Assembly (NCBI GenBank): GCA_045593265.1
Contig: JAZNWH010000036.1
Span: 1-47,748 of the forward strand
Source: RGIG8497 sp045593265
GTDB lineage: Bacteria > Bacillota > Clostridia > RGIG6154
Length of the DNA: 47,748 nucleotides
Reading direction: 5' to 3'
Under the pieces are notes generated by a model, which worked only from the letters and a program-made list of their open reading frames with translations, was not told the origin of the DNA and made no database searches. Every line of letters begins with the position of its first letter. Within the stretch, counting starts at the first letter, position 1. Below are positions 8,967 to 17,429 of this stretch, one piece after another. A program made the position numbers and the translations under genes.

Positions 8967-8994
8967 ATTATATCACACTCACCAAAAAAGTCAA
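8967..8994 (-). promoter_or_regulatory. Sigma-A promoter of ctsR-clpC
   Basis: TTGACT (8994-8989) and a perfect TATAAT (8972-8967) are separated by 16 nt on the minus strand, with the CtsR box immediately downstream. Confidence 0.88.
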
Positions 8995-9013
8995 GTATAT
9001 TTTTAGATTTTAT

Positions 9014-9050
9014 AAAAAAAGGTACCAAGCTCAACAATGAACCCGGTACT
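9014..9050 (-). terminator. Intrinsic terminator of prs
   Basis: On the minus strand a 10-bp stem pairs GTACCGGGTT with AGCTTGGTAC (three G-U pairs) around an 8-nt loop and is followed by CTTTTTT. It separates prs from the ctsR promoter. Confidence 0.8.
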
Positions 9051-9064
9051 GTATCTTATAATAT

Positions 9065-10213
9065 TCACTTAATGTTATATCTTTTTAATAAGGAATCGAT
9101 TTTTTCATGTGGGTCAAGAATTAATGATGTAGATACATCATGATTTATTGCAGCAATCAAATACGCAATATACTTAGAAACATCAACCTCGTTAAACCAT
9201 TCCCTATCCTTTAATTCAGGGCTAAGATATGTAAGATTTGTACCAAAAACCCCATTAATTATTCCATCAGAATAAGCTTTATCAAATAACTCAAGACCGT
9301 TTGTAAAGATAGCATATGTAGCATATGTGAAAATTCTATTAGCTTTTCTTTTTTTAAGTTCGTAAGCAATATCAAGCATTGATTCACCTGACGAAATAAT
9401 ATCATCCGCAATAAATACGTCCTTACCTTCAACAGAATTACCAAGATATTCATGAGCAACGATTGGGTTTCTTCCGTTAACAATCTTCGAATAGTCTCTT
9501 CTCTTATAGAACATTCCAAGATCGACACCAAGCACAGATGCATAATACATATTCCTTGTTATAGCCCCTTCGTCAGGACTGATAATCATAAAACTATCTT
9601 TGCATGGTTTAAAATCTTTAATGTTTTTAAACATGGACTTCAATACCTGGTAAGTTGGCATTACATTATCAAAACCGGTAAGAGGTATAGCGTTTTGCAC
9701 TCTTGGATCGTGAGCATCAAATGTTACTATATTGGATACACCCATATTAGCAAGTTCCTGAAGAGCAACTGCACAGTCAAGAGATTCACGATAACTTCTT
9801 CTGTGCTGACGTCCACCATAAAGCGAAGGCATAATTACATTAATTCTGTGTGCCTTACCACCTGCAGCCTGTATAATACGCTTCAAATCAGCGAAATGGT
9901 CATCAGGAGACATAGCATTTTGCTGTCCAAACATATTATATGTACAATTATGATTACAAACATCAACTATAATGAACAAATCATGACCACGTACGGTCGA
10001 CTTTATTATACCCTTTCCATCACCTGATGAAAATCTTGGGCAATCAGATTCAATTAAAAAAGTATCATGCTCATTTCCGCCTTCTTTAGCCCATGAAACA
10101 AGATAATTATCGATTTTTGCACCTAATTCGCTTGCACTTTGTGTAGCAATTACACCCAAAGGTGCCACACGATTAGAATCATCAAACAAAATTTCCTTAA
10201 CTTTTTGACTCAT
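9065..10213 (-). CDS. prs: Ribose-phosphate pyrophosphokinase, long clostridial form
   Basis: This enzyme makes phosphoribosyl pyrophosphate from ribose 5-phosphate and ATP, for purine, pyrimidine, NAD, His and Trp synthesis. At 382 residues it is about 65 longer than the usual 315-residue enzyme, but similar long forms are known in Clostridia. Visible parts are the N-terminal pyrophosphokinase domain with YGGRQHRR (132-139), the segment FDAHDPRVQ (about 165-173), and the PRPP-binding loop ADDIISSGES (269-278), which departs from the classical VDDxIDTAGT loop. The start is the ATG at 10213 with AAAGGAT upstream. A terminator follows. I am confident of the family; whether it is the only PRPP synthetase of the cell cannot be told from this window. 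Confidence 0.88.
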   Translation of the reverse strand: MSQKVKEILFDDSNRVAPLGVIATQSASELGAKIDNYLVSWAKEGGNEHDTFLIESDCPRFSSGDGKGIIKSTVRGHDLFIIVDVCNHNCTYNMFGQQNAMSPDDHFADLKRIIQAAGGKAHRINVIMPSLYGGRQHRRSYRESLDCAVALQELANMGVSNIVTFDAHDPRVQNAIPLTGFDNVMPTYQVLKSMFKNIKDFKPCKDSFMIISPDEGAITRNMYYASVLGVDLGMFYKRRDYSKIVNGRNPIVAHEYLGNSVEGKDVFIADDIISSGESMLDIAYELKKRKANRIFTYATYAIFTNGLELFDKAYSDGIINGVFGTNLTYLSPELKDREWFNEVDVSKYIAYLIAAINHDVSTSLILDPHEKIDSLLKRYNIK

Positions 10214-10239
10214 TTTCTCAATCCTTTAATCATTAATGT

Positions 10240-10277
10240 AAAAAATTCAGCCCCTACTATATATCTATAGAAGGGGC
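10240..10277 (-). terminator. Terminator-like hairpin between the P-loop gene and prs
   Basis: On the minus strand GCCCCT-TCTATA and TATATAG-TAGGGGC pair around a tiny loop and are followed by TGAATTTTTT. It lies just after the stop of the P-loop gene and just upstream of prs, so prs needs partial readthrough or a promoter I could not identify. Confidence 0.65.
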
Positions 10278-10283
10278 AATAAA

Positions 10284-10700
10284 TTAAAACTCAACAATAT
10301 ATTTTTTCAAATATTCAGGAGCTCTGTCTTTGCCAGCAGAAATTGCAATTGTAAAATTGATTTTATTCTTTTCACTGAATTTTTCCAATTCTTCAATAAA
10401 TTTATCAAAACCTTTTTCTTCAGCAACAACTATTTTCCAAATACTGTCAATAAAAATATGGGAAATATCATAATTACTTGATACAATACCACCAACAAAT
10501 CCAAAAAGCACTTCATAATCAACTATATCAAAATCTTCAGTTGTGATATAGCGTACTGCATGATTCAAATCACACATAAGTCTGTTTGTTTTACCCACAA
10601 AAACAATATTACCCGGTTCATCCTTAACCGCATTGTTAACATGGTCAACAAGATACTTAGTTTTGCCTGTGCCTTTTTCGCCAATAATTACATTAATCAT
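10284..10700 (-). CDS. Small P-loop NTPase of unknown role
   Basis: This 138-residue protein begins almost directly with a Walker A motif, IIGEKGTGKT (residues 5-14), and has a plausible Walker B, HIFIDS (about 81-86). It is a minimal P-loop domain, shorter than kinases or AAA+ proteins, with no membrane segment and no further domain. Family members in Clostridia are sometimes labelled ATPase or twitching-motility protein on weak grounds; I would not assign a function. The ribosome binding site AAGGAGAG is strong and the gene has its own promoter. It lies upstream of prs in the same direction, separated by a terminator-like hairpin, which may or may not link it to nucleotide metabolism. Confidence 0.75.
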   Translation of the reverse strand: MINVIIGEKGTGKTKYLVDHVNNAVKDEPGNIVFVGKTNRLMCDLNHAVRYITTEDFDIVDYEVLFGFVGGIVSSNYDISHIFIDSIWKIVVAEEKGFDKFIEELEKFSEKNKINFTIAISAGKDRAPEYLKKYIVEF

Positions 10701-10731
10701 GTAAATCTCTCCTTCCTTACTGCTTAACTAT

Positions 10732-10760
10732 ATGATACTATAAATTATAAAGTTTTTCAA
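10732..10760 (-). promoter_or_regulatory. Sigma-A promoter of the P-loop gene
   Basis: TTGAAA (10760-10755) and TATCAT (10737-10732) are 17 nt apart on the minus strand. The leader to the ATG at 10700 is about 25 nt. Confidence 0.65.
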
Positions 10761-10786
10761 GTGTTTTTGAATAAATTTCCAAAAAA

Positions 10787-12127
10787 TTATAATCTTTTTT
10801 CAAGTTCTTCTCTTAAATCTTCATATCCGGGTTTGTTTAAAAGTGCAAACATATTCTTTTTATATGCCTCAACACCAGGCTGATCAAAAGGATTAACACC
10901 TAAAACATAACCACTTATTGCGCATGCTTTTTCGAAGAAATAAACAAGATAACCAAAAGATAATTCATTTATTTCTGAAACGGAAACCACCAAATTAGGA
11001 ACATTTCCATCAGTATGTGCAAGAAGTGTGCCTTCAAAAGCTTTTTTGTTCACATAATCCATTGTTTTACCTGCAAGAAAATTAAGTCCGTCTACATTAT
11101 CAGTAGTTTTATTAATTGTTATATTCTTTTTAGGTGTTTCAATATTAATTACAGTTTCAAATATATTTCTTACACCATCCTGAATATACTGCCCCATGGA
11201 ATGAAGATCTGTAGAAAAATCAACGGATGCAGGGAAAATACCTTTATTATCTTTACCCTCACTCTCACCGTAAAGCTGCTTCCACCATTCAGCAAAAAAG
11301 TGAACAAAAGGCTCGTAATTTACCATAATTTCAGTAGTATATCCTTTTCTGTAAAGAATATTTCTAACTGCTGCGTACTGATAACAAATGTTGTTTTTCA
11401 GTTCAGGACAAGCAAACTCTTCACGGGCTTTTGCGGCACCTTCCATAATCTTTTCAATATCAATACCTGCTACAGCAATAGGCAACAAACCAACTGCTGT
11501 TAGAACTGAAAATCTTCCCCCTACATCATCAGGAACGACAAAAGTCTCATATCCTTCTTCGTCAGCAAGATTTTTCAATGCACCTTTAGATTTATCAGTA
11601 GTTGCAAAAATTCTTTCTTTTGCTCCATCTTTACCATATTTGTTTTCAAGCATTTCTTTGAAAATTCTGAAAGCAATGGCAGGTTCAGTAGTAGTTCCTG
11701 ATTTCGAAATAACATTTACAGAAAAATCTCTGTCTCCTATTACATCAATAAGTTCTGATAAGTATGTAGAACTTATCGAATTACCTGCAAAGTATATTTC
11801 AGGAGTGGTTCTCTTACTCTTATCAAGCTTGTTGGAAAATGAATGTCCGAGCATAGTTACACCGGCTTTAGCACCCAAATATGAACCACCAATACCAATA
11901 ACTATAAACACTTCACTGTTGCTTTTAATTTTTTCAGATGCTTTTAGTATTCTTCCAAACTCTTCTTTGTCGTAGTTAACAGGAAGATCTAACCATCCAA
12001 GAAAATCGTTTCCTGCTCCTGAACGAGATTCGAGTAATTCATGTGCACAATTAATCTGAGATTGTATATAATCAATCTCATGATCTCTAATAGCCCATGA
12101 TGCTTTTGAATAATCAAATTTTACCAT
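10787..12127 (-). CDS. pgi: Glucose-6-phosphate isomerase
   Basis: Pgi interconverts glucose 6-phosphate and fructose 6-phosphate in glycolysis and gluconeogenesis. With 446 residues it is the short form typical of Firmicutes. Recognisable parts are the sugar isomerase core with VIGIGGSYLGAKAG (about 75-88), the phosphate-binding stretch NVISKSGTTTEPA (about 140-152) and the active-site region with GGRFSVLTAVGLLP (about 203-216). I chose the ATG at 12127 because AGGAGGAG lies 7 nt upstream; an in-frame start at 12151 would overlap the rel stop and has no comparable site. It lies 14 nt after rel and is probably the last gene of the long ylxM-ffh operon. No clear terminator follows. Confidence 0.95.
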   Translation of the reverse strand: MVKFDYSKASWAIRDHEIDYIQSQINCAHELLESRSGAGNDFLGWLDLPVNYDKEEFGRILKASEKIKSNSEVFIVIGIGGSYLGAKAGVTMLGHSFSNKLDKSKRTTPEIYFAGNSISSTYLSELIDVIGDRDFSVNVISKSGTTTEPAIAFRIFKEMLENKYGKDGAKERIFATTDKSKGALKNLADEEGYETFVVPDDVGGRFSVLTAVGLLPIAVAGIDIEKIMEGAAKAREEFACPELKNNICYQYAAVRNILYRKGYTTEIMVNYEPFVHFFAEWWKQLYGESEGKDNKGIFPASVDFSTDLHSMGQYIQDGVRNIFETVINIETPKKNITINKTTDNVDGLNFLAGKTMDYVNKKAFEGTLLAHTDGNVPNLVVSVSEINELSFGYLVYFFEKACAISGYVLGVNPFDQPGVEAYKKNMFALLNKPGYEDLREELEKRL

Positions 12128-12141
12128 AACATTCACTCCTC

Positions 12142-14319
12142 CTACTGGCACATTCTTCTTACATCAAATACACCAGGTATTTTATTTAAATTTTTTATAA
12201 CCGTATTTAGTTCCATCCCATTATGAATTTCAATTGAAATTGAAATTACACAAACGTTTTCTTTAGATGTCCTTGCGTTAACACCACAGATATTAATTTT
12301 CTTGTTTGAAAGTTCTGCTGTGATTTCAAGCAACAATCCATTTCTGTTTATTCCACTTATTTGTAAATCAGCTATAAATGAACAGCCATCTGTAACATCC
12401 CATTCAACCTCAATCATTCTGTCAATATCAGTTTCATTGGAGTTAATCACATTCTGACAATCTTTACGATGAACAGAAACTCCTCTTCCTCTGGTAATGT
12501 AACCTACAATAATATCTCCGGGAACAGGATTACAACATCTGGACAAACGTACAAGGCAATTATCAATCCCTTTAACTATGACACCGTTAGACGATGGCTG
12601 TGTTTTACGTTGTTTAGGTAACTCTGTTTCATCTTTACCACTATCAGACAAAGTTTTTTTGATATCATCTTTGAGTTTTTTAAGAAGCTTTACCGATATA
12701 ACACCTTCAAACCCAATTGAAGCATAAATATCGTCAACATTCTTAATAACAAATTTTTTCATTGCACTTTCTGCAAATGCATCTTTAAAATCATTGATGT
12801 TCTGTATGTCTGCTTTACGTATTTCTTTATCAACAATTTCTTTTCCCTTGGCAATATACAAATCTCTATTATGAGTTTTGTACCACTGATTAATTTTATT
12901 TCTTGCCTGTGATGTCTTAACAATCTTCAACCAGTCAAGACTCGGGCCTCTTGATGTTGGAGTTGTGAGAATTTCAACTATGTCTCCGGTCTGAAGTTGT
13001 TGATCAATAGTAGAAATTTTACCATTTACTTTCGCACCAACCATTTTATTTCCTACTTCGCTATGAATGGCATATGCAAAGTCAATTGTACATGAGCCAA
13101 CAGGCAGATTATACACATCCCCCTTAGGAGTAAATACAAAAACTTCATCTGTAAATAAATCAATCTTCAAAGTTTTCATAAACTCTTCAGAATCATCATC
13201 TGAAAGTTCATTCTGAACATCCAGCATCTTTCTTATCCATTCGAGTTTGCTGTCTAAATCAGATACTTGTGGTGCTCCTTCTTTATATTTCCAGTGAGCA
13301 GCAATACCATATTCTGCCGTCCTGTGCATCTCCCAAGTACGTATTTGAATCTCAAAAGGCACACCACCAGGACCGATAACCGTTGTATGTAACGACTGAT
13401 ACATATTAGGTTTTGGCATTGCAATATAGTCTTTAAATCTTCCTGGTATAGGTTTATACATTTCATGGACAATACCAAGTACCGTATAACACTCGGTGAT
13501 TGATTCTACAATAACACCCACTGCAAACAAATCATAAATTTCATCAACTGTTTTATTCTGTGTATACATTTTACGGAATATGCTATAAAAATGTTTTACA
13601 CGACCTGCAATATGAACACCCATTTCAGGATGTTCAGACGTAAGCTTATGTTGAATACTTTCAATAAGATCATCAATATATTTTTCACGTTCTGCACGTT
13701 TTTGTTTGATGCTCTCCATAATTTCACGATAAGCAATAGGATCAAGATATCTTAAAGAAAGGTCTTCAAGCTCCCATTTAATTCTTGAAATACCTAATCT
13801 ATGAGCAAGTGGTGCATACACATCAAGGGTTTCTTTAGCTTTTTCAAGCTGTTTGCCCTCAGGCATACTTTTTAAAGTACGCATATTATGCAAACGGTCA
13901 GCAAGTTTTATCATAATAACTCTTATATCTGCTGCCATAGCAAGAAACATTTTTCGTAAATTTTCAATCTGCTGTTGTTCTTTGCTGGAAAAAGGTATTT
14001 TTTCAAGCTTAGTTACTCCCTCAACAAGAAGCATAACATCTTCACCGAAAATATCCTTGATTTCTTCTGAAGTATGTTTTGTATCTTCAACCACATCATG
14101 CAAAAGTCCAGCACAAATAGACTGACAGTCCATTTCCAAATCGGCAAGGATGTTAGCAACAGCCAAAGGATGAATAAGATAAGGTTCTCCAGATTTGCGA
14201 TACTGATCAGCATGAGCTTCCTTAGCCATCTCATAAGCTTTGCAAACCATTTTTGCATCACTTTCAGAACTATTGTATTTTTCAATTTTATCAATTAAAA
14301 TTTTACATTGTTCATCCAT
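12142..14319 (-). CDS. relA: Bifunctional (p)ppGpp synthetase/hydrolase (RelA/SpoT family)
   Basis: A long RSH enzyme of 725 residues that should hydrolyse, and may make, the alarmone (p)ppGpp. Order: HD hydrolase (LLHDVVEDT, about 76-84; ADRLHNMRT), synthetase domain (IYDLFAVGVIVES; GRFKDYIAMPKPNMYQSLH; EIQIRT), TGS domain (VFTPKGDVYNLP), zinc-finger-like CC region (LSRCCNPVPGD) and a C-terminal ACT domain. The HD residues and the catalytic Asp (263) and Glu of the synthetase are present. The position that is normally Arg five residues after the catalytic Asp is Gly268 (GGT, 13516-13518), which may weaken ATP binding. I chose the ATG at 14319, 6 nt after AAAGGTG, over a GTG at 14328. It overlaps the recJ stop by 8 nt, so the two are translationally coupled. 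Confidence 0.93.
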   Translation of the reverse strand: MDEQCKILIDKIEKYNSSESDAKMVCKAYEMAKEAHADQYRKSGEPYLIHPLAVANILADLEMDCQSICAGLLHDVVEDTKHTSEEIKDIFGEDVMLLVEGVTKLEKIPFSSKEQQQIENLRKMFLAMAADIRVIMIKLADRLHNMRTLKSMPEGKQLEKAKETLDVYAPLAHRLGISRIKWELEDLSLRYLDPIAYREIMESIKQKRAEREKYIDDLIESIQHKLTSEHPEMGVHIAGRVKHFYSIFRKMYTQNKTVDEIYDLFAVGVIVESITECYTVLGIVHEMYKPIPGRFKDYIAMPKPNMYQSLHTTVIGPGGVPFEIQIRTWEMHRTAEYGIAAHWKYKEGAPQVSDLDSKLEWIRKMLDVQNELSDDDSEEFMKTLKIDLFTDEVFVFTPKGDVYNLPVGSCTIDFAYAIHSEVGNKMVGAKVNGKISTIDQQLQTGDIVEILTTPTSRGPSLDWLKIVKTSQARNKINQWYKTHNRDLYIAKGKEIVDKEIRKADIQNINDFKDAFAESAMKKFVIKNVDDIYASIGFEGVISVKLLKKLKDDIKKTLSDSGKDETELPKQRKTQPSSNGVIVKGIDNCLVRLSRCCNPVPGDIIVGYITRGRGVSVHRKDCQNVINSNETDIDRMIEVEWDVTDGCSFIADLQISGINRNGLLLEITAELSNKKINICGVNARTSKENVCVISISIEIHNGMELNTVIKNLNKIPGVFDVRRMCQ

Positions 14320-16009
14320 AAATTTCACCTTTAATATCCACTATACGCAACTGTGGAGAATAATTATTCTTATAATCATTAATTTCGAGGTAACACATTA
14401 CACTAATAATCTGATTAGGTTTAATATCACCAACCTCGTAATTAAAAGCAACTGCATCTATCGTAACATTATCTTTAATTAATGTAAATTTCAAATGTTG
14501 TTTATTATTTCCAATACAATAGAGAGACAAAATCTTTAAATTTCTGATAAAAAATAATGGTTTATTATTTTGTGTCCCATATGGTTCTAATACAGACAAT
14601 TCTTTTACAGTTTCCAAATTTAAATGTCTGCCTTTCAATTCACAATCAGCACAGAGTACATTTTCGATTTTATTATTATTAAAATAATCATGTGCATAAC
14701 CGTTGATAGTTTTTCTAAAAAGTTCAATATTATCTTCAAAAATTACTACACCTGCAGCTAATTCATGACCTCCAAAGGAAACAATTGATTCTCTGGAATG
14801 TTCCAGAGCCTTATACAACGAAAATCCTTCTATGCTTCTCCCCGATCCTTTACAATTTCCATCAATACCGGGAGAAATTAAAATAAATGGTTTCATATAT
14901 TTTTTTGTTAAACGCGAAGACACAATACCAACAACACCATGATGCCAGTTTCGTTCAAACAAAACTACAACAAAATCGTCAGAATAATTATCAATATACA
15001 TTTTTTCTGCTTGTGCAAAGATATCTGCTTCAATCTTCTGTCTTTCAATATTAAGATCATTAAGCATTTTAGCCAAAGAATTTAATTTATTTACATCATT
15101 TTCAAGTAAAAGTTCTATGGCATGTGAGGCACTTGTAATTCTTCCGGAAGCATTAATTCTGGGTGCAATTACAAATCCAATTTTAGTAGTATCAATTCTA
15201 TCATCAGACCCAGCCAACGACAGTAAAATTTTTATGCCGTCAGGTGGATTGGTGTTTAATTTCTTAATACCTAAATCGCATAAAAATCTGTTTTCGCCAA
15301 GCATAGGAACAACATCAGCTACTGAGCCAATTGCAACTAATTCGGCAAATTCTTGAGCGGTTTGCAAATATGATTGCTGTTCAGATAACAAAGCCTGAGT
15401 AAGTTTTAAAGCAACACCTACTCCTGCAAGCATAGCATGAGGATATGTCTCGTTTCCAACTTTAGCATCTATAATAGCAGCTGCATCAGGTAAAATATCT
15501 GAACATTCGTGATGGTCGGTAATAACCATCTCTATACCTTTAATACGCGCATACAGGCATTCAGCCACTGCTGTAATTCCACAATCTACTGTAATTATCA
15601 ATTTTGTTCCACGTTCGCTCAAACAATCAATTGCATTTTTACTAACTCCATAACCATCTACATCCCTTAAAGGAACATAATAGTCTACATCTGCACCTAA
15701 TTTGCGTAATGCTTTAACAAGTAACGCTGTAGCAGTAACACCATCAGCATCATAATCACCATAAACAGTTATTCGTTCGTGTGAAGAAATGTAGCTTTCT
15801 ATAATTTTTTTAGCCTTAAACATATCTTTAAATAAAAATGGGTCGACTATACTATTAAAATCATTCTGTATAAATTCCATTGAACTTTTTAAATCGAGAT
15901 TACGAACAAGAAGGAGTACAGAAAGAAGTCGGCTGATATTACATTTTTCAGAAATTTCTGTTATTTTAGAAATCTCCGGAACAGGTGATACTTTCCACTT
16001 GGTTTCCAT
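14312..16009 (-). CDS. recJ: Single-stranded-DNA-specific exonuclease RecJ
   Basis: RecJ degrades single-stranded DNA 5' to 3' in recombination and repair. The 565-residue protein has the DHH phosphoesterase motifs YGDYDADGVTAT (about 81-92), VDCGIT, TDHHE and the DHHA1 motif FGGHELAAGV (about 402-411), followed by an OB-like C-terminal domain. All metal-binding Asp/His residues are present. The ATG at 16009 has GGAGGAG upstream. It follows trmD by 25 nt and overlaps rel by 8 nt. In many Firmicutes recJ sits next to apt and rel, so recJ-rel adjacency is expected; its position behind trmD is a local rearrangement. Confidence 0.93.
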   Translation of the reverse strand: METKWKVSPVPEISKITEISEKCNISRLLSVLLLVRNLDLKSSMEFIQNDFNSIVDPFLFKDMFKAKKIIESYISSHERITVYGDYDADGVTATALLVKALRKLGADVDYYVPLRDVDGYGVSKNAIDCLSERGTKLIITVDCGITAVAECLYARIKGIEMVITDHHECSDILPDAAAIIDAKVGNETYPHAMLAGVGVALKLTQALLSEQQSYLQTAQEFAELVAIGSVADVVPMLGENRFLCDLGIKKLNTNPPDGIKILLSLAGSDDRIDTTKIGFVIAPRINASGRITSASHAIELLLENDVNKLNSLAKMLNDLNIERQKIEADIFAQAEKMYIDNYSDDFVVVLFERNWHHGVVGIVSSRLTKKYMKPFILISPGIDGNCKGSGRSIEGFSLYKALEHSRESIVSFGGHELAAGVVIFEDNIELFRKTINGYAHDYFNNNKIENVLCADCELKGRHLNLETVKELSVLEPYGTQNNKPLFFIRNLKILSLYCIGNNKQHLKFTLIKDNVTIDAVAFNYEVGDIKPNQIISVMCYLEINDYKNNYSPQLRIVDIKGEIYG

Positions 16010-16034
16010 ATAACTCCTCCTCTTTGTAAGATAA

Positions 16035-17429
16035 CTATTTTAAATAACAACAAAATGAACCGTTGTTTTCTTTACTGAACAATTTAGGTAACAACTGCTG
16101 GTTAGTTTTGATACAAATCAATTGTATCTCACCGTAAAACTTTGACGAAATCGAAATAACTTCTACAGAAACTTTCTCTTCTCCAATTTTTAAAAATGCA
16201 CATCCATTAAATTTTTGATTTGAAGAATTTATACAAAACACTTCATCTGCTGTATATGATTTCAATTTATCATAATAAGTTTCATATAAATCATAAGGAA
16301 CAGAACAAATTAATTCAACATTTGAAATTACACATTCGTTAACAATGTCGTAATTATCTAAAGCTGAACAAAATCTCAATACCTCGTCAGCAAATTCTGA
16401 ATAAGTAACAAAATTTTTACATGGCTTATATACTGTATCGACTAATGGATATAAAATTTTTCTTATTCTTTTATGACTGAAAGGTTTCAGGACCTGAAAA
16501 AGAACATTATTTCCATTATGTTCATTTAAGACAGCATCTGCCCCTAAATTATAATCACCACAAATCAGAACTGCTGTTTTATCCTGAAATTCAAAGTCAT
16601 TAATTGAATTTTCATTCAGAATATTATTACATTTGATATTTCGTTTTTCCAATTGTAATAAAACTTCTTGCTTAACAAGTTCTGATGCACCTAATAAAAT
16701 CAAATCTACATTATATGCATGTATCTTAAAATCAATCTCATTATCGCAATATTTCATATATAAATCAGGTCGGTTAACTTTAGTTATTTCTAAAGCTTTT
16801 TCCTCTCGCCATGTATCAATATGAGCTTTGTTACCGGTTAGCAAAACTTCGGGAACGGAAACTCCGTTGAATTTCGAGGGACGTGTATATTGGTCATATT
16901 CAAGTAATCCTCTATAATGAGATTCCTCGGTATAAGATTCATCTGATGATAGTACACCCGGGATTAATCTTGAAACACAATCACATAAAATCATTGCAGG
17001 CAACTCCCCACCTGTGAGGACATAATCTCCTATTGACAGTTCATAGTCGCAAAGTTCGTCAATAATTCTTTGATCAATACCCTCATAATGCCCACACAAA
17101 ATAACAAGCTCATCTTCTTTAGAAAGTTCTAAGGCAATTTTCTGGTTCAAAACTTTTCCTCTTGGAGACATATAAATCATTTTGGGTCTTTTACCTGCTT
17201 TTAAAACTATATCATCATATGCCCTGAAAACAGGCTCAGGACGAATAAGCATACCTTTGCCACCACCATAAGTATAATCGTCTACACGATTATGCTTATC
17301 TTTAGAATAGCTTCGAAAATTTATACACTCATAAGAAATTATACCTGAATCTATCGCATTACCTATGATGCTTGTTTTAAAAAAAACGGAAAAAGCTTCC
17401 GGAAATAAAGTTAAAATATCGAATTTCAT
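16035..17429 (-). CDS. trmD: tRNA (guanine-37 N1)-methyltransferase TrmD with a long C-terminal extension
   Basis: TrmD methylates G37 next to the anticodon of tRNAs that read CNN and related codons and so prevents +1 frameshifting. Residues 1 to about 230 are a complete SPOUT enzyme: DDYTYGGGKGML (about 50-61), LCGHYEGIDQRI (111-122), the knot SIGDYVLTGGELPAM (132-146) and the C-terminal SREEK-like helix. Usual TrmD ends here at roughly 230-250 residues, but this protein continues in the same frame to residue 464. The extension begins with a predicted beta-alpha unit (VDLILLGASELVKQEVL, 241-257) and contains KPFSHKRIRKIL (315-326); I do not recognise it. The start overlaps the rimM stop by 4 nt (ATGA). 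Confidence 0.93.
   Translation of the reverse strand: MKFDILTLFPEAFSVFFKTSIIGNAIDSGIISYECINFRSYSKDKHNRVDDYTYGGGKGMLIRPEPVFRAYDDIVLKAGKRPKMIYMSPRGKVLNQKIALELSKEDELVILCGHYEGIDQRIIDELCDYELSIGDYVLTGGELPAMILCDCVSRLIPGVLSSDESYTEESHYRGLLEYDQYTRPSKFNGVSVPEVLLTGNKAHIDTWREEKALEITKVNRPDLYMKYCDNEIDFKIHAYNVDLILLGASELVKQEVLLQLEKRNIKCNNILNENSINDFEFQDKTAVLICGDYNLGADAVLNEHNGNNVLFQVLKPFSHKRIRKILYPLVDTVYKPCKNFVTYSEFADEVLRFCSALDNYDIVNECVISNVELICSVPYDLYETYYDKLKSYTADEVFCINSSNQKFNGCAFLKIGEEKVSVEVISISSKFYGEIQLICIKTNQQLLPKLFSKENNGSFCCYLK

Noticed and set aside
9452..10027. A 191-residue plus-strand frame inside prs
   Set aside because: It is antisense to a clearly conserved enzyme, has no ribosome binding site or recognised motif, and reflects low stop density opposite prs.
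11015..11975. Two plus-strand frames inside pgi (162 and 195 residues)
   Set aside because: Both are antisense to conserved pgi sequence and overlap each other in different frames, with no start signals.
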